In this document: positions 6,881-16,157 of the stretch, in pieces | Numbering within the stretch: position 1 is the first letter of the stretch | Layout: each line of letters starts with the position of its first letter | Position numbers and translations under genes: made by a program | The notes under the pieces: generated by a model | What the model saw: the letters and a program-made list of their open reading frames with translations, nothing else | Database searches by the model: none | What the model was told of the DNA's origin: nothing | NCBI GenBank assembly: GCA_934663595.1 | Contig: CAKUKM010000003.1 | Location: forward strand, 92,344 to 156,343 | Direction of reading: 5' to 3' | DNA: 64,000 nucleotides | From: an uncultured Clostridia bacterium | GTDB taxonomy: Bacteria; Bacillota; Clostridia; Christensenellales; Aristaeellaceae

Positions 6881-7693
6881 GCGTCTCTCGCGCTCGCGAT
6901 AGGCGTTCGGCGTGGTGCGCAGGGAATCGTGAAAGACCTCGCACAGCCGCGAAACCGATGAAAAGCCCGAGGACAGCGCCGTTTCGGTCAGCGAAAGCTC
7001 CGTGCCGCTCAAAAGCCGCTTTGCGTGCGACAGGCGCAGCTCCTGAAGCAGCGATTGCGGCGAGCGGCCCGCGTGCGCCTTGAACACGCGAAACAGCTGC
7101 GATCGGCTCAAACCTACAAACGATGCAACATCTTCGATATGGTAATCCGCGCGCTGATAATTGGCGTTCAGCGCCCAGAGCGCGCGCTGATAGCTGTCCG
7201 TGCCCGCGGAGGACGAGCGCTGCGGCGACGCGTCGAACCGGCCCTGGGCGATATAGGCCATCAGCCGCAGCAGCCCGCCGATTGCCGCGGACTGGCTGCT
7301 TTGAAGCAGAGACATGTCGTCGTAAATCGAATAGGCGATTTTCAGCGCTGTTTCGGCATATTTGCCCAGATCAAACACCGGGTTTTCCGGCGAAAGCCCT
7401 GCGGATCGCGCGAGCGCACCTGCCTGCGCGCCGGTAAAGCCCACCCACACGTAGTCCCACGGCGCGGCGGCGTCGGCGGTATAGACGGTGACGTCGTCCG
7501 GAAAGATCATGAAGCCCTGCGAAGCATGAATCTCATAGCGCTTCGCGCCATTGTCAAATACGCCGCAGCCGGACGCCGCGATGTGCATCAGATGATAGCC
7601 GCGCATTACCGGCCCATAGCGGTGCAGCGGCTCGCACGCCTCGCGCCCGCAATCCTTGATATACAGTTCGCGCTCGAACGCCTGAAAGCTCAT
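6866..7693 (-). CDS. AraC-family transcriptional regulator
   Basis: 275 residues starting at the ATG at 7693, which has GGAGGG six bases upstream; an ATG at 7699 abuts the same site and is less likely. The N-terminal half is a cupin-type sugar-sensing domain (GYHLMHIAASGCGVFDNGAKRYEI, then QGFMIFPDDVTVY and WDYVWVGFTG). Residues about 180-270 hold the two AraC helix-turn-helix motifs (IEDVASFVGLSRSQLFRVFK and LSLTETALSSGFSSVSRLCEVF). It is transcribed divergently from the GH4 glycosidase 119 bases away, with both promoters in the gap, so it most likely activates that glycosidase in response to a galactoside or glucoside. Its stop lies in the palindrome array. Confidence 0.9.
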   Translation of the reverse strand: MSFQAFERELYIKDCGREACEPLHRYGPVMRGYHLMHIAASGCGVFDNGAKRYEIHASQGFMIFPDDVTVYTADAAAPWDYVWVGFTGAQAGALARSAGLSPENPVFDLGKYAETALKIAYSIYDDMSLLQSSQSAAIGGLLRLMAYIAQGRFDASPQRSSSAGTDSYQRALWALNANYQRADYHIEDVASFVGLSRSQLFRVFKAHAGRSPQSLLQELRLSHAKRLLSGTELSLTETALSSGFSSVSRLCEVFHDSLRTTPNAYRERERRKKGE

Positions 7694-7711
7694 AGGCATC
7701 CCTCCGATAGA

Positions 7712-7741
7712 ATGATACAACATTTTCCGTATGGAATGCAA
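7712..7741 (-). promoter_or_regulatory. Promoter of the araC-type gene
   Basis: Reading the minus strand: TTGCAT (7741-7736), 18 bases, TATCAT (7717-7712). Confidence 0.5.
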
Positions 7742-7751
7742 CAGTTCGCGC

Positions 7752-7781
7752 TTGATGAAGCCCGGAAAAGTATGTTAAAAT
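7752..7781 (+). promoter_or_regulatory. Promoter of the GH4 gene
   Basis: TTGATG (7752-7757), 18 bases, TAAAAT (7776-7781). Its -35 is only 10 bases from that of the divergent regulator, leaving room for a shared operator. Confidence 0.5.
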
Positions 7782-7811
7782 AAGGCATCGATATGAAGGA
7801 GGAATTCACTC

Positions 7812-9239
7812 ATGCCGAAAATTACCTTTATGGGCGCCGGTTCTACCGTGTTTGCCAAAAATGTTCTGGGCGACAGCATGATGACGCCCGCTCTCGAGGA
7901 GAGCACCATTGCGATTTACGACATCGACGCGACCCGCCTGAACGAGTCCGCCATGATGCTCGAGGCGATCAACCGCAACAACGGCTCCAAGGCGCACATC
8001 GTCAAGTATCTGGGCGTGGAGAACCGCAAGGATGCGCTGCGCGGCGCGAATTACGTCGTCAACGCCATTCAGGTCGGCGGCTATGATCCCTGCACGATCA
8101 CCGACTTTGAAATCCCGAAGAAGTACGGCCTGAAGCAGACCATCGCCGATACGCTGGGCGTGGGCGGCGTGTTCCGCGCGCTGCGCACCATCCCCGTTAT
8201 GCTCGATTTCGCGCGCGACATGGAAGAGGTTTGCCCGAACGCGTGGCTGCTGAACTACACCAACCCCATGGCGATGCTGACCGGCGCGATGCTGCGCCTG
8301 ACCAACATCAAGACCGTCGGCCTCTGCCACAGCGTTCAGGTCTGCGCGTCCACGCTGCTCAATGAGCTCGGCATGGGCTACGACGACAAGGTGCAGTGGA
8401 AGATCGCCGGCATCAACCATCAGGCGTGGCTGCTCGAGTGCACCCGCGACGGCGTGGATCTCTATCCGGAAATCAAGCGCCGCGCGCTTCTGTACAACGA
8501 GGGCAAGCTCGATATCGGCACGTTTGAGGAGCGCGTGAAGATGCTCTGCGGCGATCATCAGCCGGATCAGTATCACCTCGACCGCCTGCGCAAGGAATAC
8601 GACCTCTATAAGGAAAAGGGCCTGCATGGCGACATGGTGCGCCTCGAGCTGATGCGCCGCTTCGGCTATTACATCACCGAGTCCAGCGAGCACAACGCCG
8701 AATACACGCCCTATTTCATCAAGGATCGCTATCCGCAGTTCATCGAGAAGTACAATATCCCGCTCGACGAATATCCGCGCCGCTGCATCCATCAGATTGA
8801 GGACTGGAAGAAGCGCGGCCATGAGCTGACGCAGAATCCGCTGCTCAGCCATACCCGCAGCCGCGAATACGCCAGCTACATCATGGAGGCGATGGAGACC
8901 GGCAACCCGATCATGATCGGCGGCAACGTGCTCAATCGCGGTCTGATCACGAATCTGCCCAGCAACGCGTGCGTCGAGGTTCCGTGCCTCGTCGATCGCA
9001 ACGGCGTGCAGCCGACCGTCGTCGGCGATCTGCCGGAGCAGTGCGCCGCGCTGAACCGCACGAACATCAACGTGCAGCTGCTGGCGATCGAAGCCGCGCG
9101 CACGCTGAAGAAGGACTACATCTATCAGGCCGTCATGCTCGATCCGCATGCGTCCAGCGAGCTTTCGATGGACGATATCGTCGCGATGTGCGATGAGATG
9201 ATCGAGGCCCACGGCGACTGGATGCCGAAGTACCATTGA
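7812..9239 (+). CDS. Glycoside hydrolase family 4, alpha-galactosidase/alpha-glucosidase type (MelA-like)
   Basis: 475 residues; GGAGG lies upstream of the ATG. The N-terminal Rossmann motif GAGSTVF (8-14) binds NAD. Family 4 landmarks follow: NYTNP (148-152), the metal-binding CHS (172-174) and GINH (200-203). GH4 enzymes cleave alpha- or beta-glycosides by an NAD- and Mn-dependent redox elimination. The CHS-GINH combination is the MelA/alpha-galactosidase style rather than the phospho-glycosidase subgroup, and no PTS gene is nearby, which supports a non-phosphorylated substrate. It is probably controlled by the divergent AraC regulator and ends in a strong terminator. Exact sugar remains uncertain. 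Confidence 0.88.
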   Translation: MPKITFMGAGSTVFAKNVLGDSMMTPALEESTIAIYDIDATRLNESAMMLEAINRNNGSKAHIVKYLGVENRKDALRGANYVVNAIQVGGYDPCTITDFEIPKKYGLKQTIADTLGVGGVFRALRTIPVMLDFARDMEEVCPNAWLLNYTNPMAMLTGAMLRLTNIKTVGLCHSVQVCASTLLNELGMGYDDKVQWKIAGINHQAWLLECTRDGVDLYPEIKRRALLYNEGKLDIGTFEERVKMLCGDHQPDQYHLDRLRKEYDLYKEKGLHGDMVRLELMRRFGYYITESSEHNAEYTPYFIKDRYPQFIEKYNIPLDEYPRRCIHQIEDWKKRGHELTQNPLLSHTRSREYASYIMEAMETGNPIMIGGNVLNRGLITNLPSNACVEVPCLVDRNGVQPTVVGDLPEQCAALNRTNINVQLLAIEAARTLKKDYIYQAVMLDPHASSELSMDDIVAMCDEMIEAHGDWMPKYH

Positions 9240-9264
9240 TCCATTTGAAAAAATGAATCCCAAG

Positions 9265-9294
9265 CGCCCCGTTCCGGCTGAACGGGGCGTTTTT
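9265..9294 (+). terminator. Rho-independent terminator after the GH4 gene
   Basis: CGCCCCGTTC (9265-9274) / GAACGGGGCG (9280-9289), 5-base loop, then TTTTT. Confidence 0.95.
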
Positions 9295-9431
9295 GCAGCT
9301 TTTATACGCAAAACTTGCAAAACGGGCGCTCAAACCCGCATTAACAATTCTGAAAAAATGCAAAAATACGTTAAAATCGATGAATGTGCGATAAAAATGC
9401 AAGAATTAACATTTGAAGGTGAAGAATTTAC

Positions 9432-9460
9432 TTGCCAAATGGAAGAAGATGATGTATACT
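9432..9460 (+). promoter_or_regulatory. Promoter of the TAXI-TRAP operon
   Basis: TTGCCA (9432-9437), 17 bases, TATACT (9455-9460), at the end of an AT-rich stretch (9295-9460) in which I see no other gene. Confidence 0.75.
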
Positions 9461-9491
9461 GTCAACCATAAAAGAAACGGAGGTCAAAACG

Positions 9492-10442
9492 ATGAAAAAG
9501 GTATTGTCTCTGGTAATTGCACTGATGATGGTATTTTCCTGCGCTTCCGCCCTGGCGGAGCTGACCTTTACGACGGGCAGTACTGCCGGAACGTATTATG
9601 CGTTCGGCGGCGTGCTGGCTCAGTACATTTCTGATCATAGCGACGTAGACATAACGGCGGTCGCGGGCGAGGGCAGCGCGGCGAATATCGATATGCTGGA
9701 CATGCATTATGCACAGTTGGGATTCGTGCAGAGCGACGTCGCCTATTATGCGGCGAACAGCATCCGTTTCGAACAGTATGAAGGCGCGCCGATTACCTCG
9801 TTTACCGCGCTGGCGGCGCTCTACAACGAAACGGTGCAGCTCGTTACCTGCAATCCGGACATCAAATCGATGGATGATCTGCGCGGCAAGAACGTTTCGA
9901 TCGGCGCGGCGGGTTCCGGCGTTTACTTCAACGCCATGGACTTTCTGGCGGCCTATGATATGACCGAGGCGGATATCAATCCCCAGTATCTGAACTTTGG
10001 CGATTCTGCGGAGGCGCTGCGCGACGGCAAGATTGATGCGGCGTTCGTCGTAGCGGGCGCTCCCACGACGGCGGTTGTCGATCTGTGTGCAACCAAGAGC
10101 GCGTATCTGGTCAGCCTGGACGACGAGCATGTCGCGAAGCTGAAGGAGCTCAATGGCGCGTACACCGAGTGCACCATTCCGGCAGGCACCTATGACGGCG
10201 TCGATACCGATACCAAGACCGTTGCGGTCAAGGCGATCATCATCGCGAATGGCGACGTGACCGACGACGAGGCGTACACGATCGTGTCCACCATCTTCGA
10301 CAATGCGGAGGAAATTGCCTCGCTGCATGCGAAGGGCGCGGAGCTGGATCTGAGCTACGCGGCGGAATGCGGCCTTGCCTATCATCCGGGCGCGGCGAAG
10401 TACTTTGCCGAAAAGGGCATCGAGGTTAAGACGGCCGAATAA
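9492..10442 (+). CDS. TAXI-family TRAP transporter solute-binding protein
   Basis: 316 residues. A signal peptide (1-22, ending ALA) precedes the hallmark TAXI start FTTGSTAGTYYAFGGVLAQY. The NIDMLDMHYAQLGFVQSDVAYYA and IGAAGSGVYFNAMDFL segments complete the type 2 periplasmic-binding fold. In a Gram-positive cell the protein would act outside the membrane, delivering an organic acid or amino-acid-like ligand to the TRAP permease encoded next. No lipobox cysteine is obvious, so anchoring is unclear. CGGAGG lies 11 bases before the ATG. The downstream stem-loop before the permease gene may set the ratio of binding protein to permease. Confidence 0.92.
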   Translation: MKKVLSLVIALMMVFSCASALAELTFTTGSTAGTYYAFGGVLAQYISDHSDVDITAVAGEGSAANIDMLDMHYAQLGFVQSDVAYYAANSIRFEQYEGAPITSFTALAALYNETVQLVTCNPDIKSMDDLRGKNVSIGAAGSGVYFNAMDFLAAYDMTEADINPQYLNFGDSAEALRDGKIDAAFVVAGAPTTAVVDLCATKSAYLVSLDDEHVAKLKELNGAYTECTIPAGTYDGVDTDTKTVAVKAIIIANGDVTDDEAYTIVSTIFDNAEEIASLHAKGAELDLSYAAECGLAYHPGAAKYFAEKGIEVKTAE

Positions 10443-10462
10443 ACGATCGGCGGACTTCCTCG

Positions 10463-10489
10463 GGGCTGCGGCGCTGGGCGCCGCAGCCC
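10463..10489 (+). repeat. Intra-operon stem-loop
   Basis: A perfect 12-bp GC-rich stem (10463-10474 / 10478-10489) with a 3-base loop between the TAXI gene and its permease. No T-tract follows, so it looks like an mRNA-stabilising or partial-termination element rather than a full terminator. Confidence 0.75.
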
Positions 10490-10541
10490 TGCATTTGAAA
10501 AATACCGATTCAAACCATCGGAGAGGAAAGGGGTTCTATCC

Positions 10542-12572
10542 ATGAAGAAGGACGAGAAGCTGGAGCGGGAGATCGACGTTTCCTCCGGCAGTGCCGCGGA
10601 CGTCGAGGCGATCATGCGCAAATACGATCGCGAATCCAACACCCGCATTTGGGAGGGCACTCCGAAGATCGTCGTATCCTGCGTGGCGGCGCTGTTTTCG
10701 CTGTTTTGCCTGTATGTTACGCTGTTTGCCAACTTCATGGAACAGGTGCGCCTTTCTTCGTTCCTGGGCGCGCTGATCGTGATCGGCTATATGACGTATC
10801 CGGCGCGCAAGGGCAAGGTGCGCGTGAATTCCATGCCGTGGTACGATATCGTATTGATGGTGCTGGGCGCGGGCGCATTCTTCTTTTATGTATTCAACGC
10901 GCAGCGCGTCGTAAAGCTGAACATGCGCATTACGAAGGAAACGCTGTATACCGTGGTCGGCGTGATCGGCCTGCTTTCGCTGGCGGAGCTTTGCCGCCGC
11001 AGCGTCGGCCTTCCGATTCTGTGTGTCGCGGGCGCGTTTGTGGCGTATACGATCGTGAACCAGTGGAACAAGGGCGGCATTCCGCTGATTATTTACCGCC
11101 TGTTCTATGGCGACGGCGGCGTGCTGTCTACGCCGGTCAACGTCTGCTCGAAGTACATCGTGGTATTCATCATTTTCGGCGCGTTCCTGGAGCGCACGGG
11201 AATTGAGGATTTCTTCATCAATCTGGCGAACGGCCTTTGCGGACGCTTCGCGGGCGGCCCGGCCAAGGTTGCGGTTGTCGCGAGCGCGTTCGAGGGCATG
11301 GTTTCCGGATCGTCCGTTGCCAATACGGTCGGTTCCGGTTCCATCACCATCCCGATGATGAAAAAGCTCGGCTACAAGCCCGAATTCGCGGGCGCAGTGG
11401 AAGCGGCAGCCTCCACGGGCGGCCAGATCATGCCTCCGATCATGGGCGCGGCGGCGTTCCTGATGGCGGAATATGTGGGCGTTCCGTATTCGAACATCAT
11501 CGTTCGCGCGATTCTGCCGGCGGTGTTGTATTTCCTGGGCATCTTCATCGCAGTGCATCTCGAGGCGAAAAAGCTCGGCCTGCGCGGCGTTCCGAAGGAG
11601 ATGCTGCCGCGCGTCGGCGAGCTGATTCGCGATTCGTATCTGCTTCTGCCGCTGATCATTCTGGTGTATCTGGTTAGCTCGAATACCCGCACGATGCAGT
11701 TCTCGGCGGCCATTGCGATTGTGATGGCGGTTCTGGTGGGCATTATCAATAATGTGGTGCGCTATGTGCGCGAAAAGAAGGCCGGCGGCGAAATGACCAA
11801 CAAGTCCGGCAGCGTGGTCAAGGCCGCAGTCGGCATTGGCGGCGGTTTCGGACCCAAGAGCATTTTCGATGCGCTCGATGCGGGTGGCCGCGGCTGCATT
11901 ACCGTGGGCGTTGCGTGCGGCGTTGCGGGCGTGATTGCGGGCTGTCTGACCGTAACGGGTCTGGCTTCCAAGATGATCAATGCGATCGTCGGCATTTCCG
12001 GCGCATCGTCGCTGCTGGCGCTGGTGCTGACCATGCTGTGCTGCATCGTGCTCGGCATGGGCGTTCCGACGACGGCGAACTACTGCATCATGGCCTCCAC
12101 CTGCGCGCCGATTCTGGTTCAGATGGGCATTCCGATGATCGCGGCGCACTTCTTCGTGTTCTATTTCGGCATCGTCGCCGATATCACGCCGCCGGTGGCG
12201 CTGGCAGCGTATGCCGGTTCTGCGATTGCACAGGGCAATCCGATGAAGACCGGCGTGACCGCCACGCGATTGGCGATTGCAGCGTTCATCATTCCGTTCG
12301 TGTTCGCGTATTCGCCGGCGATCCTGTTCGTGGGCGAGAGCATCCTCTGGTACGAGGTCGCGCTGATTGTGATTACGGCGGTAATCGGCATGATCGGCGT
12401 TGCGGCGGGCCTGAGCGGCTATCTCGTGGGCGATATGAACGTTGTTGAGCGCATCGTGACCATTCTGGGCGGCGTGCTGCTGATTATCCCGGGCGTGTGG
12501 ACCGACGTCGCTGGTATCGCGCTGGTCGCCGTTGCGGTCGCCTGGCAGCTGATGCAGAAAAAGCGCGCCTGA
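10542..12572 (+). CDS. TRAP transporter 4TM/12TM fused permease
   Basis: 676 residues with about 16-18 membrane helices. The N-terminal part (about 40-200) corresponds to the small DctQ-like 4TM subunit and the rest to the large DctM-like subunit, with the characteristic repeats FEGMVSGSSVANTVGSGSITIPMMKK and GMGVPTTANYCIMASTCAPIL. This fused arrangement goes with TAXI-type binding proteins, exactly as encoded upstream. TRAP systems are secondary transporters driven by a sodium or proton gradient. The ATG has GGAGAGG upstream. Substrate is unknown; the neighbouring GH4 unit has its own terminator, so a shared sugar substrate is not implied. Confidence 0.93.
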   Translation: MKKDEKLEREIDVSSGSAADVEAIMRKYDRESNTRIWEGTPKIVVSCVAALFSLFCLYVTLFANFMEQVRLSSFLGALIVIGYMTYPARKGKVRVNSMPWYDIVLMVLGAGAFFFYVFNAQRVVKLNMRITKETLYTVVGVIGLLSLAELCRRSVGLPILCVAGAFVAYTIVNQWNKGGIPLIIYRLFYGDGGVLSTPVNVCSKYIVVFIIFGAFLERTGIEDFFINLANGLCGRFAGGPAKVAVVASAFEGMVSGSSVANTVGSGSITIPMMKKLGYKPEFAGAVEAAASTGGQIMPPIMGAAAFLMAEYVGVPYSNIIVRAILPAVLYFLGIFIAVHLEAKKLGLRGVPKEMLPRVGELIRDSYLLLPLIILVYLVSSNTRTMQFSAAIAIVMAVLVGIINNVVRYVREKKAGGEMTNKSGSVVKAAVGIGGGFGPKSIFDALDAGGRGCITVGVACGVAGVIAGCLTVTGLASKMINAIVGISGASSLLALVLTMLCCIVLGMGVPTTANYCIMASTCAPILVQMGIPMIAAHFFVFYFGIVADITPPVALAAYAGSAIAQGNPMKTGVTATRLAIAAFIIPFVFAYSPAILFVGESILWYEVALIVITAVIGMIGVAAGLSGYLVGDMNVVERIVTILGGVLLIIPGVWTDVAGIALVAVAVAWQLMQKKRA

Positions 12573-12589
12573 AGGCAAAAATGAATTTG

Positions 12590-12630
12590 GCCCGTTTCGC
12601 GTTGTACGCGCGAAGCGGGCTTGATTTTTT
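12590..12630 (+). terminator. Terminator of the TRAP operon
   Basis: GCCCGTTTCGCG (12590-12601) pairs with CGCGAAGCGGGC (12609-12620) with one G-T wobble; TTGATTTTTT follows. Confidence 0.85.
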
Positions 12631-12649
12631 GCGCAAAATAGGGTATTAT
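12621..12649 (+). promoter_or_regulatory. Putative lepA promoter
   Basis: TTGATT (12621-12626), 17 bases, TATTAT (12644-12649). The -35 coincides with the T-tract of the preceding terminator. Confidence 0.5.
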
Positions 12650-12681
12650 TAGATTGGAATATAAGGCATGGAGGAACGAAC

Positions 12682-14490
12682 GTGTCCAATTACGATCAGA
12701 GCAAAATTCGCAATTTCTGCATCATCGCGCATATCGACCACGGCAAGTCCACGCTGGCAGACCGCATTTTGGAAAAGACCGGCGTGATGCAGCAGCGCGA
12801 CATGACCGAACAGGTGCTCGATTCCATGGAGCTAGAGCGCGAGCGCGGCATTACGATCAAATCCAAGGCGGTGCGCATGCCGTATAAGGCCAAAGACGGC
12901 GCGGAATACGAGCTGAATCTGATCGACACGCCCGGCCATGTGGACTTTACTTACGAGGTTTCGCGCGCGCTGGCGGCGTGCGAGGGCGCGATACTGGTCG
13001 TGGACGCGAGCCAGGGCATCGAGGCGCAGACGCTGGCGAACGTGTATATGGCGCTGGACCACGATCTGGAAATTCTGCCGGTGATCAACAAGATTGATCT
13101 TCCGAGCGCGGACCCCGCGGGCGTAAAGCAGCAGATCGAGGACGAAATCGGCCTGGATACCGAGAATTGCCCGCTGGTTTCGGCCAAGCAGGGAATCGGC
13201 ATCGAGGACGTGCTGGAGGCGGTGGTGAGCCGCATTCCCGCGCCGAACGACGACGCAAACGCCCCGATGCGCGCGCTGATTTTCGATTCGTATTACGATA
13301 ATTATCGCGGCGCGATTTCGTCGGTGCGCCTGAAGAGCGGGCGCGTCAAGGTTGGCGATCGCATTCGCATGATGTCCAGCGGCCGCGAATTCGATGTGAC
13401 TGAGGTCGGCGCATATCTGCCGCTCGGCTATCAGCCGAAGGATGAGCTGCGCGCGGGCGAGGTCGGCTATATCGCCGCGTCGATTAAGGATATCTCGGAT
13501 ATCCACGTCGGCGATACGATCACGCAGGCGCTCGATCCGGCGGCCGAGCCGCTGCCGGGCTATAAGCCGGTGCTGCCGATGGTGTATTGCGGCATTTACC
13601 CGGCGGACGGCGCGGACTATGAAAGCCTGCGCGACGCACTGGAAAAGCTGAAGCTGAACGACGCGGCGCTTTCGTATGAGCCGGAAACGTCCGTCGCGCT
13701 CGGCTACGGCTTCCGCTGCGGATTTTTGGGCCTTCTGCATATGGAAATCATCCAGCAGCGCCTCGAACGCGAATTCGACCTCGACCTGGTTACGACCGCG
13801 CCGAGCGTCGTCTATCGCGTGATCAAGACCGACGGAACGGAAATCACGATCGACAACCCGACGAATTTGCCGCCGGTGCAGGAGATCGACTGGATGGAGG
13901 AGCCGTTTGTCGATGCGCAGGTGATTACGCCGCAGGATTATACCGGCGCGATCATGGAGCTGTGCCAGGACAAGCGCGGCACCTTCCGCGACATGAAATA
14001 CATCGAAGGCGGCCGCGTAATGCTCTTGTACGATCTGCCGCTCAACGAGGTCATCTTCGATTTCTTCGACCAGCTCAAGAGCCGCACGCGCGGCTATGCC
14101 TCGTTCGATTACGAATTGAAGGGCTATGTGCGCAGCGATCTGGTCAAGCTCGATATTCTGCTCAACGGCGAGCAGTGCGACGCGCTGTCGATCATCGTGC
14201 ACCGCGATCGCGCGTATCCCAGAGGGCGGTCGATCGCCGAAAAGCTCAAGGACGTGATTCCGCGGCAGCTGTTTGAAATTCCGATTCAGGCGGCGATCGG
14301 CGGCAAAATCATCGCGCGCGAGACGGTCAAGGCGCTGCGCAAGGACGTTCTTGCGAAGTGCTACGGCGGCGATATTTCCCGAAAGAAGAAGCTGCTGGAA
14401 AAGCAGAAGGAAGGCAAGAAGCGCATGCGCCAGGTCGGCAGCGTATCGGTGCCGAGCGAGGCGTTCATGGCGGTTCTGAAAATGGACTGA
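12682..14490 (+). CDS. lepA: Elongation factor 4 (LepA) GTPase
   Basis: 602 residues, the usual LepA length. GTP-binding motifs are intact: AHIDHGKST (G1), RGITIKS (G2), DTPGHVDF (G3), NKIDLP (G4) and SAKQG (G5). The C-terminal LepA-specific domain (VKALRKDVLAKCYGGDISRKKKLLEKQKEGKKRMR) replaces EF-G domain IV and identifies the family. LepA binds ribosomes and back-translocates or helps with initiation/assembly. The start is GTG at 12682 with GGAGGA 9 bases upstream. It is followed by a YcxB-like gene and hemW; lepA-hemW adjacency is a common bacterial arrangement. Confidence 0.97.
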   Translation: MSNYDQSKIRNFCIIAHIDHGKSTLADRILEKTGVMQQRDMTEQVLDSMELERERGITIKSKAVRMPYKAKDGAEYELNLIDTPGHVDFTYEVSRALAACEGAILVVDASQGIEAQTLANVYMALDHDLEILPVINKIDLPSADPAGVKQQIEDEIGLDTENCPLVSAKQGIGIEDVLEAVVSRIPAPNDDANAPMRALIFDSYYDNYRGAISSVRLKSGRVKVGDRIRMMSSGREFDVTEVGAYLPLGYQPKDELRAGEVGYIAASIKDISDIHVGDTITQALDPAAEPLPGYKPVLPMVYCGIYPADGADYESLRDALEKLKLNDAALSYEPETSVALGYGFRCGFLGLLHMEIIQQRLEREFDLDLVTTAPSVVYRVIKTDGTEITIDNPTNLPPVQEIDWMEEPFVDAQVITPQDYTGAIMELCQDKRGTFRDMKYIEGGRVMLLYDLPLNEVIFDFFDQLKSRTRGYASFDYELKGYVRSDLVKLDILLNGEQCDALSIIVHRDRAYPRGRSIAEKLKDVIPRQLFEIPIQAAIGGKIIARETVKALRKDVLAKCYGGDISRKKKLLEKQKEGKKRMRQVGSVSVPSEAFMAVLKMD

Positions 14491-14521
14491 CGCAAATTTC
14501 GATAAATCGAAAGGGGCGAAC

Positions 14522-15025
14522 ATGGAAAAAACGCTGTTTGAGATTGAAACGCGCATTACTCCGGAAAGCTGCAGGGCGGTCGCGCGCGCAAAAACGGATC
14601 GACATTGCCGAACGATCTGGCTGACCAACGCGCTGATTGCGATTGGCGCGGGCGCGCTGTGGGCGGTCGGCTCGGTGCACGCCTATTGGATCACTGCGCT
14701 GCTCGCAATTCTGCTGCTGCAGACGGCGTTTCACCTGCCGATGACCGGCGTTTGGCGTTATTCCGCACATGGCGAGTCGGAGCGCACGGCCAAAATCCTG
14801 TTTTGCGAGGATTTCTTTTGCGTGCGCACGAAGGCGGAGGAGAGCCGAATCGCCTATTCGGATATCACCGACTGGATGGAGGAGCGGCGGCACTACGTGA
14901 TGCTCATTCACAATCACACGCCGATTGCGATTGAAAGAGCACGCCTTACGCCGCAGCAAGCGAGCGAGCTGGAATCGCTGATCGAACGAAAGACCGGAAA
15001 ACGGCTTTGGACGGCGCGCAGATGA
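14522..15025 (+). CDS. YcxB-like membrane protein
   Basis: 167 residues. A cytoplasmic N-terminal segment (about 1-30) precedes two close hydrophobic helices (about 35-52 and 55-74). The C-terminal half is a soluble strand-rich domain with the pattern of YcxB-like proteins (FCEDFFCVRTKAEESRIAYSDITDWMEERRHYVMLI), which resembles a small PH-like fold. Function of this family is unknown. AAGGGGCG precedes the ATG. Its stop overlaps the hemW start (ATGA at 15022-15025), so expression is coupled to hemW, and it lies 31 bases after lepA, suggesting a lepA-ycxB-hemW transcript. Confidence 0.7.
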   Translation: MEKTLFEIETRITPESCRAVARAKTDRHCRTIWLTNALIAIGAGALWAVGSVHAYWITALLAILLLQTAFHLPMTGVWRYSAHGESERTAKILFCEDFFCVRTKAEESRIAYSDITDWMEERRHYVMLIHNHTPIAIERARLTPQQASELESLIERKTGKRLWTARR

Positions 15026-16146
15026 ACCGGCCGATTTCAATTTACATTCACGTGCCGTTCTGCGCGTCCAAGTGCGCGTATTGTGATTTCGCCTCCTATC
15101 CCGGTCGGAATGCCGATTGGAAAACGTATTTTGATGCACTGATTGCGGAAATAAATTCATGGCGCGAAGAGCTCGAGCGCTGCGAGATTCAAACCGTCTT
15201 TTTCGGCGGCGGCACGCCCACTCTGGTGAATGCGGAATATATCCTGCGCTCGCTCGATGCACTGCGCCACTGCGCGCGTTTTGCCGAGAATGCGGAAATT
15301 ACGCTCGAGGGCAATCCGGGCACGCTCGATCGCGAAAAGCTGAGGCAATATCGCAGCGCGGGCGTGAATCGGCTGTCGCTCGGTGCGCAGGCGCTGGACG
15401 ATCGGCTGCTCAAGTCCATTGGGCGAATTCACACGGCGGCGGACGTCGCTTTCGCGGTGCAAATGGCGCAGGATTCGGGCTTTAACAACCTCAATCTGGA
15501 TTTGATTTACGCGCTGCCCGGCCAGACGATCGACGATTGGCGTCGCACGCTCGAGGCGTCGATCGCTCTGCAGCCGGCGCATCTGTCGGCGTACAGCCTG
15601 ATTGTGGAGCCGGAAACGCCGATGTTCGATCGCGTGGCGCGCGGCGAATGCACGGTTCCAGATGAGGATGCATGCATAAACATGCAAAGAACGGCCAACC
15701 GGATTTTGGCGGCGAACGGCTATGCGCGGTATGAAATTTCGAATTACGCGCGCCCGAATGCTGAATGCCGGCACAATCTCGCGTATTGGCGCAGGCAGGA
15801 GTATCTCGGCTTTGGCTGCGCGGCGCATTCGATGTTCAGCGGGCGACGATTTGAAAATCCGCGCGGATTGGACGCGTATCTGTCCGGCGCGCGTCGCCTG
15901 AATGAGGAACGTTTGACGCGCGAGGACGAGATCGAGGAAACGCTGATGCTCGGAACGCGCCTGTGCGAGGGCGTCGATCTGGAAAAATGGGCGCAAACGT
16001 TCGGATTTCGCCTTGAAGAGCGCTATTTGCAAACGCTCAAGCGCTTTGAACGGGCGGGACTGGCGCGCATCGCGAACGGACGACTGCAGTTGACCGAGCG
16101 CGGCATGGAGGTTCAGGACGCGATCGTGGTCGCGCTGCTGGAATAG
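15022..16146 (+). CDS. hemW: HemW-type radical SAM protein (coproporphyrinogen III oxidase-like)
   Basis: 374 residues from the ATG at 15022, chosen because it overlaps the upstream stop as ATGA. The radical SAM cluster motif CxxxCxYC is at residues 14-21 (CASKCAYCDF), preceded by YIHVPF. FFGGGTPTL, EGNPGTL, RLSLGAQALDDRLLKSIGR and LIYALPGQT follow as in HemW/HemN. HemW carries heme and inserts it into respiratory proteins, and lacks the fourth-residue features of true HemN. The C-terminal HemN-type winged domain (EETLMLGTRLCEGVDL) is present. No heme-biosynthesis genes are nearby. HemW next to lepA is a conserved bacterial neighbourhood. Confidence 0.92.
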   Translation: MNRPISIYIHVPFCASKCAYCDFASYPGRNADWKTYFDALIAEINSWREELERCEIQTVFFGGGTPTLVNAEYILRSLDALRHCARFAENAEITLEGNPGTLDREKLRQYRSAGVNRLSLGAQALDDRLLKSIGRIHTAADVAFAVQMAQDSGFNNLNLDLIYALPGQTIDDWRRTLEASIALQPAHLSAYSLIVEPETPMFDRVARGECTVPDEDACINMQRTANRILAANGYARYEISNYARPNAECRHNLAYWRRQEYLGFGCAAHSMFSGRRFENPRGLDAYLSGARRLNEERLTREDEIEETLMLGTRLCEGVDLEKWAQTFGFRLEERYLQTLKRFERAGLARIANGRLQLTERGMEVQDAIVVALLE

Positions 16147-16157
16147 AGGGCGAAAAC

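Noticed and set aside
9295..9431. AT-rich stretch with repeated AAAATGCAA-like strings before the TAXI gene
   Set aside because: The copies are too short and irregular to call a repeat, and no ORF with a ribosome site is present; the promoter at 9432 explains the AT content.
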